From Harmothoe impar (Eukaryota; Annelida; Polychaeta; Phyllodocida; Polynoidae), in the NCBI GenBank assembly GCA_947462335.1, contig OX381707.1, positions 86,797,606-86,861,605 of the forward strand: a stretch of 64,000 nucleotides of DNA, written 5' to 3'. Position 1 is the first letter of the stretch. Every line of letters begins with the position of its first letter. The notes beneath the pieces were generated by a model. It made no database searches. It worked only from the letters and a program-made list of their open reading frames with translations, and had not been told where the DNA came from. Shown one piece after another: positions 11,461 through 25,009 of the stretch. Made by a program: the position numbers and the translations under genes.

Positions 11461-11820
11461 GTGAGTCAGCATGTTTCAGGCTGACAGTGAGTCAGCATGT
11501 TTCAGGCTGACAGTGACTCAGCATGTTTCAGGCTGACAGTGACTCAGCATGTTTCAGGCTGACAGTGAGTCAGCATGTTTCAGGCTGACAGTGACTCAGC
11601 ATGTTTCAGGCTGACAGTGACTCAGCATGTTTCAAGCTGACAGTGACTCAGCATGTTTCAGGCTGACAGTGACTCAGCATGTTTCAGGCTGACAGTGACT
11701 CAGCATGTTTCAGGCTGACAGTGACTCAGCATGTTTCAGGCTGACAGTGACTCAGCATGTTTCAGGCTGACAGTGACTCAGCATGTTTCAGGCTGACAGT
11801 GACTCAGCATGTTTCAGGCC
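11461..11820. repeat. 26-bp satellite, ~14 copies, with an AP-1/Maf-type motif in each unit
   Basis: Unit GTGACTCAGCATGTTTCAGG plus CTGACA, repeated almost perfectly. Most units contain TGACTCA or TGACTCAGCA, and a few have TGAGTCA, the palindromic variant. Units are nearly identical, so the expansion is recent or homogenised. No ORF is involved. Confidence 0.93.
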
Positions 11821-11824
11821 TTAG

Positions 11825-13260
11825 AGAGATTAGCTGCCTTACATTTTTTAGAGTCCCTCCTCATGAGGACATTTGAATCATATTTGTCCTTTGATTAACC
11901 CTTTATTGACAGCATGTTCCTAAAAGATAACATCCATCGTTATGATGCAGAAATGCAGCCCTGGTGAGTAACTCACCATGGCGACATTCATGTTTATTTC
12001 AGGACAACTCTAATCTTTTGTTTCTTTGTCTCTCTCTGCACGTCTCTGTGTCTATGTTTCTGCCTCTTTTTGTCTCCTGCTGTTTTTTCCGTCTGGTCCG
12101 TCTGTCTATTCCATAGCTCTCTATGCCAATTTGCCACATTTGTATTCCGGTCCCTATTTCATGCATCTCCATAGTATAAGCTGACAGCTTCCCAGCCTAC
12201 TTTCCTAACAAGCTCAGATTCCACCCTTAAGGCCCCTAATTTACATAATGAAGTGCACCCCCTTCTTGGCCCCCATATATATGGTGCATGGATGGGGGTT
12301 TATGAGCTGTGGGGTGTAGGGAGGCAGTGGATGGCTAGGGCTGTATAGCAGCCCAGATTTAGTGAGCACTGATAAGATTGTATTTGGATTCGTGCATGGC
12401 CCTAGGGGGGGATGCAATAGATTAAATAAATAATGGCTATTTCTGAAGTTATTAAGAAATCTACACTTCATTTAACACAGGCTAACCATTCCTCTCTTTA
12501 AATATTCCTCTTTCTTGCTTTATACTCTGATCATTGCATTGGGCAGGTCAATCAAGTTGTCACAGAACAACATTGATAATTGATTGATCAGTATTGATCA
12601 ATTTCCTTTCAACATAGATTAAACATTGATTCAATATTGAGTATCTCTTGCTGTCCACTAGGACTGAAACTTTACATTCCCATCAATGACCTTTTTTGAA
12701 TACTCATGTACAGCATTTTCGAAATACTGTTGTGGTCTTTTATCATTTATTGTACCAAAGATTAGGTTTAAATATTACCTATAGAATCTAGATCTATGAA
12801 AAAGAAGAATATAATGCATGTAATTCTGTCTAACATGTGCATTGATTTGAATGTCACTTCACATAAGTTTTGTCTTGAAACTTCACCTGAGACTTTCAAT
12901 TCCCCTAGCTGATCAGTGCCCATGTCTGTTCTAATTGACAAGTCCGCCTGATCTGACAACCACCTTGTTCTTAATGTCAATAAGAGCAGCATCCGAGGTA
13001 CACTAGGCTGGATTAGTGACGCCCTGAGTGATTTCACTCTGTAAGGACCACAGAGTGCTTTAGGGAGTTATGTTATTGGTCGTCATAATAAATGCACTTG
13101 CTGCAATCATTATCAATGCGAACCCTGCAGGAGTATCTGTGCCCAATTGGGGTTGAAGGCAACGATTGGTAGTTACTCACCAGGGATGTAGTTACATGCT
13201 TCTTAACAAACAAAAGGTATGATGTGTTTAGCCTGCAAAGGGTTACTGAGCCCTTTGAGG
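11825..13260. other. Non-coding with dispersed modules
   Basis: No supported gene. 11886-11960 looks like one end of the TTAACCCTTTA inverted-repeat family (full copy at 38428-38582). 12193-12340 is a module sharing TTTCCTAACAAGCTCAGATT with 20420-20550 and, inverted, with 18630-18712. Short ORFs near 12241-12471 and 12768-13037 on the minus strand have no domain. Confidence 0.45.
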
Positions 13261-16225
13261 GTCAGTGAGTTTAGGGAATTCAAAGTGACAGCCATGCAAT
13301 TACAAATGGGGATCTAAGTCTTTGGAAGTTAGGACCACGTGTTCAGTTTAACCTTTTGAATTGTAACAATTGCATGCTGCCATTGATAATACTCTTCACC
13401 AAGAGTTGACAGGTAGAGTGAAGTATCAAGGACTGCTGAAATTACACAAGCTAAACGCCGGTCTAACTGATAAGTGGCAAATTTAATCCCAAATACAAAA
13501 AATACTCTTCTAATGACTAAATCATTGTATGATGAAATCTGAATCTCATCTTGCTAATGAATTACTCATTTACTGACAGTGCTAAGCCAAGTGACCATCA
13601 GATTAGGCCACTCCAAATGATGAGAGCCATATAAATTACGATGATTTATTTTTTACTGAGTGCTAAACGGGTAGGGTAATTTAGGCTCTTGGAGAGCTAG
13701 ATTCATATTTCGGTAGTTCAGAGATTAATGATGTACAAAATTTGCAAATATCTGTATTTTCTCTATTCCATTGTGTTTGCTACATTTTGCCAATGTTTGT
13801 CCATTATCATACACTTTTCAATGAAAATTTGCTTCAAAACACAATTTTGGTGATACTGGTCATGATTAGAAACTGGTATTATTTTGTACATGATTTAGAC
13901 AGTTGAATCAGTCAGCTGATAGGGAGGTGAGTGGCTCACTTGTATGCTGCTGGGAAGCCTGCTGTCCCATTGCTAAGGGCACAGTAACTCAATGAGGTGT
14001 TTGATCCCTCTGAAGCCAGGGCCAGGGCCCTTGAAAGTAATTCTTTTGGAAGCAGGACCTTCAACGCCAGTAAGCTGGGAACCAGAAATCTAGTAAAAAT
14101 AACACAGAATCAACACCCTTTTGTAACACAGAGAGAGATTTCTCATGTTTTAATGTTGTCTCAAGTGTGTTGGCTCTGTTTATTGGAAACATTTCATAAG
14201 ATCAATTCATGCTTTAATTATAGAGAGGACCCTTGGCATTTCAAAACCAGATCCTTCCTCCGTACATAAGTTCTTGGACCTTAGATCTTACTTTAACACA
14301 CTCTTAGAGAGACCTAAAGAGGAATCTGAACAGTCCAAATATGTCTCCTTACACATTGTCTATACTCACACCCAGTAGAATCATTGTTCACAAATAAGTG
14401 TATCAAGATGACTATATCTGAACAAAGCATGTGAACATGTTTGCAACTAAACAAATGTAGGATGCCATTAAGCTACACTTTAAGCAACTTCAAGTTCAGT
14501 AATGATTTAAGTGTACCTTCAAGCATATTCAATTCACTTAAATGCACATATTCATGCTGTACAGAGGATGGTGGCTCAGGTAGCACCATCTCTTGCAACC
14601 GGATGGTCTACTATGTTTTCGACCAGAGGGCACCACTAGAGGTTGTTTGCAGACCAAACACTTCCCCCTTTACCCTGAGGGTCTTGTACAAGACTCTGCA
14701 CTAAAGCCACCGTACCCGTCTAGTATTTAAGGTCATAAGGGGGCAATACCAGCCTATTTAAGAGGTCATAAGGGGTGTTCCACACGGCAACCTGAGCCAT
14801 CAAGTCCTGGAATTAAATGGCTGCTAGGTGCATTTGTGCCCCATAAACCCATATTTGTGCCCTATCAGCTGGCGTTTAGGTTTTAGGTTCTTTACGTGAA
14901 TCGCTGTGTTGGTTAAGTGTAACTTGGGACAGGTTGAGGGAGCTTCACAAAGATTATAGGCCCTTTGAGGCTAGAAAGTGTTTTTATGTACTTTGCTATT
15001 GTGGTTCATGTCAACCATTTTAAATTTGGGCAAAATAAAAGGTAATAAGGCTGAAAAGATTACAGAGGCATATTGTACAAAACAATACAATGTGTCTCAT
15101 GCATCAATGCCCTTAAAAGATTAGGATGGCAGAAATGATGTTCATTATTATAAGACTTCAGAAGTAGAGATGCAGAGGTAAATACATGTTATTGGAAATG
15201 TAACTAAGGAGAGCCTGGGAGATTCATTAACATGTTTCTACTATAAAAAAAAAATTACATCCTAAAGTCCATATATATTTGCTGGCTATCTAGGCAAATG
15301 GATGAGGGCTGGTTAGAGCACTTCTATTACAATAATAGCTAAGGCCAAAAACAAAAAAAGGTTTGTTTCAGGTAACCCGATCAACCTGATCAAAACAGGG
15401 CCGACCCTACGTTTTTTTATGCAATTTTGAAGAAATTTCCATATTTTTACCATTTTTTGGTCAATTTTCGGGTCTTCGGACCGGCCGGCTGGTATTTTCA
15501 TGTTAAAAAATAAATAAAAAAATAAAAAAATAATCTGACTTCTGATGCTACATTCTCTGCCCATGTTACCTGAAACAAACCTTCTTCTTTTTTTGGGCCT
15601 AAACATAGTGCACTACTTATCTACGATACAATTCTCTTTGCTACTTCAGATTCTGTCAAAGATTGCTGTATTTCATGGGTACCCAATGTACACAGATTAC
15701 AAAAGCAGCCCTTGATAGTTATCCCTGCAGAGGATATGCAGGGTTTAATAAGAGCTTATTTATACTGATATATGTGCCCGCTGGGGAGTAGATGTTGGGG
15801 TAATGAGTTTTTGTTGTCTAGATTGCCAGAAATTATTGACCATAGGTAAAGACCTCTGGTACTAGTAATGGAAAAAGTGAAGGGCCACCTAGTGAATATA
15901 AACATCTGCTGTTCACCAACAGCTGAAACAGAAATCCCCATAACGTACAGAAACTGATAAATACTTTTCTGACTAGCTGCTATTAACTGATGGCTCAGCG
16001 CCAAATAGAAAATCTCATTTACCATGCAGTTGAATCAGCAACGAGAGTAACAGGAGAAAAAACAACAACGCAAAGTTTAGAAGGGGTGACAGAAAAGGCC
16101 CTAATTGCTCTTTACATTCAGATAAAAACACTGAGTTGCAGCAAATACTGCCAGTTTTAATGAAGGTAAAAACAGTCATATTGCTGGAGGGGACAACAGT
16201 ATTAGAATGTGGAGTCAGCACATGG
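13260..16225 (+). repeat. Large dispersed repeat unit (modules M-L-N-D), copy 1
   Basis: Four blocks recur, inverted and in matching order, at 62.95-64.0 kb: M (13265-13400, with GAATTGTAACAATT), L (14690-14900, with AGGTCATAAGGGG), N (15880-15950, with TGTTCACCAACAGCTG) and D (16105-16220, with GGAGTCAGCACATGG). L and D recur again at 26.6 and 27.65 kb. The spacers differ greatly (3.0 kb here against 1.1 kb at the window end). No ORF belongs to it. The nature of the unit, whether an old transposon or an ancient segmental duplicate, is unknown. Confidence 0.6.
15338..15600. mobile_element. Short inverted-repeat (MITE-like) element
   Basis: Inverted termini GGTTTGTTTCAGGTAAC at 15360-15376 and its reverse complement at 15565-15581, extended outward by A-rich and T-rich arms with AAGGCC/GGGCCT ends. 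The interior is T-rich with no coding capacity. The target duplication is unclear. Confidence 0.65.
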
Positions 16226-16806
16226 TAGAATGAAAAGGGTTGGTCTATTCAGCGTTGGGTGTCATCATCCCAAACAGTCTCATTCTTCTGGTTCTCCATT
16301 TCTTTCTATGTATCATTGTCTGTATCTGTCCCCATTTTGAATTTCGCCCAGGTCACGTGACCCTCGGCAGCGTAGCAACCCCATGGCGACCCCATAGCGA
16401 CCCCATAGCAACCCCATTGCGACCCCTAGCACGGCCACAGCATGCAATACGGCCGAGGGTTATTGCACGTTGTACTGGCATACGGCACTCCCATAGGTTT
16501 AACCTTAATAGATCGTATTCACCATGAAATAAGTATATATTCCTCTGTTTTACTTTATACTATTGTGTAAGAATGGAACCAAAAACACATTTTTGTGTTA
16601 AAGTTTTAATAGGTTGCATGGTACTTTTAAGCATCAAGCTTACTCTATTAAACTGATGCACTCTGTAAAGGTCTGATGCAGCACCGGCAGCTAGACTTGA
16701 CAGAGCTGCATTCATGCATTAGGTTGGTAAAAAGGCAGTCATAATGCATTAAAGCTTTTTTAAAGCGTTAATTCAACATTCACTGAGGCTCCACAATCCA
16801 ACTCAT
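16226..16806. other. Non-coding stretch with a GCGACCCCAT short repeat
   Basis: No gene seen. A degenerate array of AGCAACCCCATGGCGACCCC-type units lies at about 16370-16430. The frame near 16240-16527 has no recognisable domain. Confidence 0.4.
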
Positions 16807-17125
16807 GGCTGTGTCTCACGACCTTGGGACAATGTTTTTTGTCTCTGACCGGGTGCCGTCTCTGACCAGGTGCCGTCTCTGACCGGCTTGGCTTGATAAG
16901 GTCAAAATACTACTAGCAGCAGGAGACTAATTATAGTTATAACTATGATTATATAACAACCGCCATAACGTTTTTCCAAATCCTTATATATATGAGTATA
17001 ATTCTTTTCAAAACACCTTTTTCTTACACCTGATCAGAGACGGCAGCCGGTCAGAGACGGCAGCCGGTCAGAGACGGCACATGATCAGAGACAAAAACAT
17101 TGTCCCAAGGTCGTGAGAAACAGCC
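16807..17125. mobile_element. Inverted-repeat (MITE-like) element, 4-bp TSD, copy 2
   Basis: Same family as 2093-2457: termini GGCTGTGTCTCACGACCTTG and the reverse complement, with subterminal GACCGGGTGCCGTCTCT-type units (2-3 left, 3-4 right). TCAT at 16803-16806 and 17126-17129 is the 4-bp target duplication. Two independent copies with different 4-bp duplications confirm the family boundaries. Confidence 0.92.
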
Positions 17126-17129
17126 TCAT

Positions 17130-20100
17130 GGAAGGACTTATTTACATCATCTCACATCATTTTTAACATCATCTGACACAATCTCACACATCTGCAGTCA
17201 CTTATAGGCTATGAGGCAGCTTACAATAATCCACCTTAAGGATGGTTCTGACAGCAGCTGTTTGTTTAAGCTATTGTTTTCCAATGTAGAGCCGTGAACA
17301 GACAGACTCATGGCAGTGATTTGAAGCTGCAGGGGCTCTTTATCATATGGAGTCAGTGAAAACAGCCAAACACTATGAAGACGTATGTGGAAATTACAGT
17401 ACATTATAAGATTAGCTTTTCTTTTCCTGAGAGAGGTAATTAGAGAGAAAAAGAGAGACACAGACAGTGGGCAAGGGAAGATTGTGGGACGACCTCTGGG
17501 CCAAAATGAAACCTATTCATGCCCCCCCCCCTAATTTTTGTCAGATCGTAAAAAACAATTAAAGCCTTTACTCTCATTCGCTTCACTTTTGCCATCAAAT
17601 GCTCTCTTTAGTAAAATTGCAAATTGATTTCAACTTGCCGAAAAGGACCATATTGAAATTGTAAACTCAACTTTATTGACCTGCATGAATGCAACCCCGG
17701 TGTCTAACTCACCAGTCCTACATTCAAGTATCATGCCGACCCTATGGGGTTGATACACTGCCATAGGGTCGGCGTGATACACCAGCGCATTACTGACCAG
17801 GGCTGCATTGGTGCATCATGATAACAAATGTCACCTTTCAGCAACATTCCTCCTTAAAGGGTTAAGACAGTAGGGCAGTAAGTGGCAGGGAGGGGGTTGT
17901 ACCAGCTGGGAGCTCCATGAGGGGCCCTGACCTGACATGAGAAGGGAGGTCTACTCTTCTCCACTATATTACTACATGAATTGTTTTAGGCATCACAGAC
18001 TAAGGATTTTCCTTGAAATATTATAGCCACATAGAACTGTCTAAGCTGAGAAATGTGTAGCCTGAATTAAATGCAAGGCTCCTATATATATCTCCCCTCC
18101 CTTTCCTACCTCAGCTCCCCTGTTATTTCAGTCTCCAACTCTTGTATCTCCCTAACTCTGCAATTCCAGTCATCTCCAGCCTACTGCAGTATTATGTCTG
18201 GGAAAAAAATACCGGGTCCTACCCACAGAGCACTAGTCAACCTTATCTTAAAGTTCACAGATAGCTCAGACATCAATCATTCAAAGGGCACAGTTTACAG
18301 TGTCTCCATCTGAATCTGTGATTTATCCCCATTTTTTTGCCTTCACCTTTATGCATTACCCTGAATTAATTTTGTTTTGGTGGATGAGGAAGTTATACAG
18401 TGAGATTTTATATGTATGGTTTTTGAAAAGAGGTGTTGACAATTATTCAGCGTGCTTATGTCTGACGTGCATGGTATTCAGGTCTAGTCCTCAGGCCAAT
18501 ATATATTAAGTTTCATGTCATTAGAACTAACTAAATCCATGCCCCATGTAGAGTCCCCCTGATTGACTTAACTTTATCCACTACTCTGGCACCTAACAGC
18601 CTAAAGGCCATAAAATCCCATCAGACGACACATCATTAGGGGTCAAGTAGGGGGTCTACTTCATTATGTAAATTAGGGGCTGGAGAAATGGAATCTGAGC
18701 TTGTTAGGAATGTGGTCTGGCAAGTGTTCGCAATCTGTTATGGCAATTAGACCAGGAGAGGAAGGTTTGATATTTTACTGCTATATAATCTGTACCAATA
18801 TGCTAGGAAGCTTCCATCAGGTTTACCTGGGGAGAGATACTGTTAGAATGGCTATCCACAGTGTCTTTCAAAACCCTTGTTTATCTTACTTTTTTGTTTG
18901 TTCCATCCCATAACATCCCTTTAACTTGCCAATTAACAGCCTGTGCCACTATACTGCCTCGAACAGAACATTTTGCATATTTCAAGGAGTAAATCTAAAT
19001 TATATAGAGCACCCAGGACTGAATTCTATTCATGAGGGCTAGATGTGACATATAGCCTTTCCTTTGTTCATGTATGAAATATTCATGTAGGACGCAGAAA
19101 GTTGTTCATTCTGCCCAGAGCAGGAAACAGGTGCCCTCGTGCCTCTCTGTTGTTTATGTTGATTCATGCCTCACATGGGAGATATATCTGGACTTCTTAA
19201 TGGTTGCTATTTAGCCTTAGTCATCTCCAAACTCATGTACTTGTATTAACCACACCAGCATCTTACTCTCAAATTTATGGGTTTTACTCTAAGCTTCCCT
19301 TATTGAGGCATTTGGCCATTGGGTTCAATTTATACATCCTTGACATATCTAGATTCCAGTCTCAATATAAAGGCCTGAACACCTTCTGCCTTTACCCATG
19401 TGAAATATGAATTAAACAGCCTCACTAAATATGGAGAAAATACCCCTGAACCCTACCCATGAGAAGACAAGGAATACATGATTCTTATGACCATCTAGAG
19501 GAAGCTATATTGGCTTTGAGGGGAATCTGAGTATAATCCCACCAACTGACAGAGGGCTTCAGTGTGAGTGATATGTGAGACATATGCCCGCACACCTCCT
19601 CCCTGCATTTGATGTACTAAAGCTGCTGTAGGCAACTTCTCTGCCACTTCCCTGGTAGTGGTCATAAAGTGCACACAGTCTATGGACCATTAAGGTGGCA
19701 GCAGCCATGAACTACACAGCCATGTATCAGGTGCAGAGACCTCTGTGCCCTCAATGCAATGACATGTAGAACAATATACACTGTAGACTTATCGCTACAG
19801 TTCCACTTCATAGACAGTAAATTGTGTAGGAGCAGTTAGAAGAAGGCATCTAACATGGCTGTCTCCTTGCTAAGTAAGTACATTTTGTGTTCCGAAAGTG
19901 AAAATAGGCACCTAAAACGTTTCCTTCTGTGGCTGTCTAATTTTCTTCTTTGCTTTTGAACACTCTGTTGTTTGCTCCTCTTACTCTCATTCAGGGTGTC
20001 CTCTTTACCAACATAAAAAGGGTTTCTCTGTGCAGGGTTTTAGAAATGGCCTACAGCAATGTAGCCACCATATTGCATATTCATTAGAGCAGCTGTCTCC

Positions 20101-21533
20101 AGTGGTTGGCTGAGGTGAATGTGAGTGACTTGTCCATGATTGGATCGGTCCTCAAGGAGGGTTCATGCTGGTATGATTCAATCAGTCAGAACGCTCAGGG
20201 CCCATCTGGTTCCTCCCTTTGCTGGCCTCATCCCATATTTTATAAGATGAAACCCCTGGAAACCTTTAATATATAAATTGTCACAAAGTAATATGAGCAG
20301 CACACTGAAATGCTATGAATAGATTCCCTAAGAGTATAAAATTGCATTTCTGCTGTATCATCTATTCAATACTCCCCCTCCAGTATGCCTGAAGGAATAT
20401 TGTCATAAGAGGAAACTTGCCAGTCTACTTTCCTAACAAGCTCAGATTCCATCCCTTAAGGCCCCTAGTTTGCATAATAAAGTGGAGCCTGCCACTTGGC
20501 ACCCTCATGAAGGGGCTACAGACACAGTTTATGAGCCTGAGGGGTTGTAAAGATAACAAGATAGCCTCATGAGATTTTATGGAGCAAGGGGGTCATCTAG
20601 TGATTGGTCTATGGCTGTGTCAAAAATACTAATTCAGATAGGAGAAGTTGTTCTTTTTTCCGTTAAATTGTCTAACACTTTACACCCCCGGATCTGACAC
20701 CTATCTGTATCAGACATATTGATAAAAGAACATACTATTCATGTCACACACACAGAGATAGTATCAGCTAGTTGTCTACCAATGGTAAGGTGGCTTTATC
20801 ACACGACCTTACATTATTGGTACCATCCTGTGTTAACATAATGAAAGAAAACATATTACGCAGGAGTGTGGTATGCTTTTGTGTACCACCCGGGCGTTTG
20901 GTATGTTTTTCGCTGCTCTAGACCAATCAGAAGCCAGCATTTAGTCACATGATAGCTAGAGCAATGGCGGTGATGTAAACAAAGCTCTTGTCGATATATC
21001 ATCAACATTTTGCGATGTAACATCAAAAGCCAATGATATAACATTGAAATATGGTAGGGGGGTTAGGTGAATGTCTTTGGATCGTGTAATACATCTTGTA
21101 TTGTATGCTAGGGTCACACATGGGATGCACCAGCCCTCAGTGCATCTGGCATCTCTGGCTGGTACATCCCATACATGACCCCATCATACAATACTGGATA
21201 TGTAGCCTGTTGAGGCCACGCTACTGTAGGGTACAACAAAATACAACTGCTAAGTCACTCACACAGTTGTATTGAAGCATCCTTAAGTGAAAGGCCTCCT
21301 TCTGCCACCCACCATCCTCCCACTACAATGATGTATGTGTGTTTTATCAGGATAGAGTTTCTGACCTTTAGAAAGGTCTAAGGCTGAGGCAGAGGGATAA
21401 AGGGGGAATATTATACAGACAACAGTAAGACCCCATTAGAAGGTCAGGCTATGAGGGACAGGTGTAGGCTGACAAGGACAAAGAGTTCTGATGCAAGGGC
21501 AATATGTCAGACGGAAGAGTCTAAATTATCTAT
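17130..21533. other. Gene-free stretch with dispersed modules
   Basis: No supported gene. Visible items: an inverted pair GCCGACCCTATGG (17735-17747) / reverse complement (17761-17773) inside a piece of the TTAACCC family ending at about 17866; module G (18180-18300, like 29725-29830 and 37930-38100); inverted module B (18630-18712); module C (20121-20205); module B (20420-20550). Small ORFs show no conserved features. Confidence 0.45.
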
Positions 21534-21536
21534 TAG

Positions 21537-21901
21537 GCCACTCAAAAAAATAAAATGGTTTCTCATCACCGGGCGCATCATAAAAATCAGGTTTTGGGAG
21601 AACTTTTTTTTTTTGCCAAATATTGATGAAAAACCTCATGAAAATGGATACAATTGGTCATATTTGGTATCAAATTGAAGCTAATAATGCCAGCAATGCA
21701 GTGGTATAGAAATAACTTACATCTTCCCCACTTCTACGGATCAATTAATTCTAAACCAATAAAATGTGAATTTTGGCCAAAGAAACCCGTAAATTGTCCT
21801 ATACATTTTGGCCTGCGAGTCAAAAAAAACACAAAAAAACCTCCCTCGTCAGATTTTTCAGACCTTGGTGATGAGAAACCACTTTTTTTTTTTGAGTGGC
21901 C
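21537..21901. mobile_element. 365-bp inverted-repeat (MITE-like) element with TTA duplication
   Basis: Termini GGCCACTCAAAAAAA and the inverse TTTTTTTTGAGTGGCC, with the inverted pair extending through GGTTTCTCATCACC. Flanked by TTA at 21534-21536 and 21902-21904, a 3-bp duplication. The interior ORFs are chance frames. Confidence 0.8.
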
Positions 21902-21904
21902 TTA

Positions 21905-24900
21905 AGTATGTTTACTTCACCATATAACCCGCAGCCTGATTTAGTTTGATTTTAACATGGGAGATGGAATTGTAACTAGCAAGAATATCTTGTTTTGTAT
22001 GTTATGCAAAAAAAATGATTGTGATGCCACAGTAACAAATTTGTCAGGTATGTGCATATGTCCATTACTTTCAATGTACAAGTGCAACAATTCAGAGGTG
22101 GACAAAGATAAGGCTGACTAGCATCTGAGTGGTATATTTGATTTGTTAAATGTTTTGATTTAAAATTACATTGTGTAGCGGTTTGTCTCAATGTTATAGT
22201 TTTGCCATTTCACCTACAGACCTATTCCTGTATACAGAGAGAAACCTCCACAGTAGAGGTAGATCTCTGATCTACCTAATCAATCTTCATCAGTCACTAT
22301 CTGCCTGCCTGCCTTCCCTTGATTGGTCTGAATGCCACTATCAGAAAACATTCCTCACCCTGGCACTGCTATCCTTGGCTCTGACTGCAGGACGTTCAAG
22401 TTAGTGTAGAGGAGACCGGGTATGAGAAGAGACAGTGAGAACTACAGGCAGGAAATAGGGTTCTGCCAGCATATTGATGTCGCTCTCTGCCGCTATTACA
22501 GTACAGTTAACTAGATACACACCTATATTTCTCATCAAGTGTATTTGAAATAACATTTGAAATAATGGTGCAGCAATGTGTGTAAACCTCACAGCAATAA
22601 TCCATAAGAGCATTGAAACATGTTATCACGTTAAGTATGGTATTTCAATAAGATAAAATGACCAACATCTTTTTGAAAACTGTTTTTGGTATGGATCGGC
22701 TGCAGTCTTGTAAGAAATGTAAGAATAATTAACAAACTTGAAACTGAGGCCATTGGTTCTTAGCACGTGTTTCAGTTCTACATGACTGCTGACAAAGTCT
22801 GTCAAACACTGACTATAGGTGATGGTGCCAGTGACAGAGAACCTGTAATCTGGACAAAACTAGTGTTGATTCAATTAAAATGTGTGTTTCAGCATTTCCC
22901 TGAAGATGGTGCTTATCATGTATTCAATTAAAATGTCGAACTCCTGGTAAAAGATCCTTTCCAAATACAAACCAACCAATTACCAAATTAGACATCAGCA
23001 GTGGAATTCTGTTTCTGCAGTAAAATATTTTTTTATTTGCATCTGTCAGCAGGGTGTTGAGAGATTATTCTCCGGATAGTTTAGCTCTGGCTCACAGTAA
23101 CATAGCGTGCATAATTATGTTTGAACTATCAATATGAGGATTATTAAACTATCCGCGTGGGCCGTCAAAAGTTTGCTGATATTGAAAGAAGAGTGAAGCA
23201 ACTTTACTTTACTTCTACTGTCATTTAAGATACTTTAGCTAATTAATCTTATATGAAGATAGTACTGCCCCTGTGACATGTCCCCCTAATACACTGCTGC
23301 TGAATATGAAATAATATCAGTCAAGGACTTTTTGCTCTATGATATTATCTGATTTGTTTGATCCGATGTGCATGGCCAGATGAAATTCACTTTCAATCGA
23401 AAGAAAAAACATAAGATTAGTGTCATAGTCAGTTATAGCTTTGTGATATCAATATCCATCCTTCATCATTGCCATTACCATGGATACATTTCGGCTGGCA
23501 AAAGCCTCCCTGACACTTATCCCAGGTGTAACGGTCTGTGCCTGTGATATGCCTCACTACATTCTCAAGAGCAATGTGGAATTTCTTGTAAAAGTGATTT
23601 CATATCAGCCAACCAATTAGTAAATGATATTACTTGAGCCTAAAGCTGATGCTCCTAGCAGTTGGCTTATATTTCCCTTGTTATATACTTTTCAATTTCA
23701 TCTGTCATTACTTGGCTGTGACAGTTCATAGATTAACTTAATAAACTTTTAACCGATAATAACTTGATCTAGCTAGCAATGCCTCGTTAAGAAAGTTTTT
23801 TTCAGAATTAAATCTGTTTAATCAGTCATTCTTTGATATATGTTGTTTTGAATTTCCTCGTTGCTTAGCTTAAAATACTGCTTATTGCCTTATAAAACAC
23901 AATGGTCTTGTCCCTCATCATACAGGGTGAAGATCCTTATTTGCAAATACCTGTTCCAAAGAGTTCTAATACCACAGCATTGTTTCACAAAAGTTTTAAT
24001 CGAGACATTCTCAGGCAAAATCCTTTCATTGAGGCCGAAATTGAAATAAATGATTCATGATGCCATTTTAAGAAGTGAAATGAGGCATCTCTTAGGACAA
24101 AAAGTTAAGCTCTCGTCTTTAGAAAATGTTCAACCTCTTGAAGAACTTGCATTTAGTAATGCAAGTCATAATGTGTCACGGTAGCCCTCAGTAATATTCA
24201 AAGGGGACAGGCCTTTCAGTAGTCTTTGATGATGGTGTTTAGTTAAACTGTGAGAACAAGTAATGTGATTATTTACCCTGTGCATGCTTGTAATGAGTTT
24301 CAAGGTATGAATCAACATTTTTCAAACAGTCGCTTTGAGGCTATCAATGTGGATGATAAACACATTGTGATAACCATGCAATGCAGTTCAAACCTACATA
24401 GACACTTACAGACTGTTTACTCAGGACATATCACCATACCAGTGGACTAGCATAGAGTGTACTGTGAGAGATGACAAGCTACTATTTACTCATATATAGC
24501 TTCATCCTTTCTATAAAAGAAATACATAACGGGTGTGAATTGTAGTCAATAGTGATACACCCCATTTAATATGTCATATCCAATCATTGGGAAATACAAT
24601 TCATATGGTTCGGATTAGGAAATCAATTTCAGAGGGGGAATGGGACTTGAAGGGGAAGGAGGGTAAGAGAGTGATAATGGCACTGTAAGCGTCTTGGACT
24701 GCCCCGTGGCATTCCTTTGTAACCGTTGAAAGCCTGACTTTGACCTTGGCCTTGACCTACGTACCTGTGTAAGACCTAAGGGGTTGCCTCTGAGATGATG
24801 CATGGGGTGAAGCAGAAAAGAAAAAAAAAGACAGTGAAGCAAAATAGTAAGAAAATCACAAATTTGATGATGTCACAGGGTAGTGATTTCTTAAATCAAT

Positions 24901-24977
24901 GGAGGGGGGGGGGGTGAAATACAGATTTCCTTGTTTAAACTAATAGTGCTGTTGTATTCTATGTTAGAAAATTGTAT

Positions 24978-25009
<32 letters not shown>

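Noticed and set aside
11461..11820. CRISPR-like array
   Set aside because: Units are contiguous 26-bp tandem copies with no unique spacers, and the DNA is eukaryotic.
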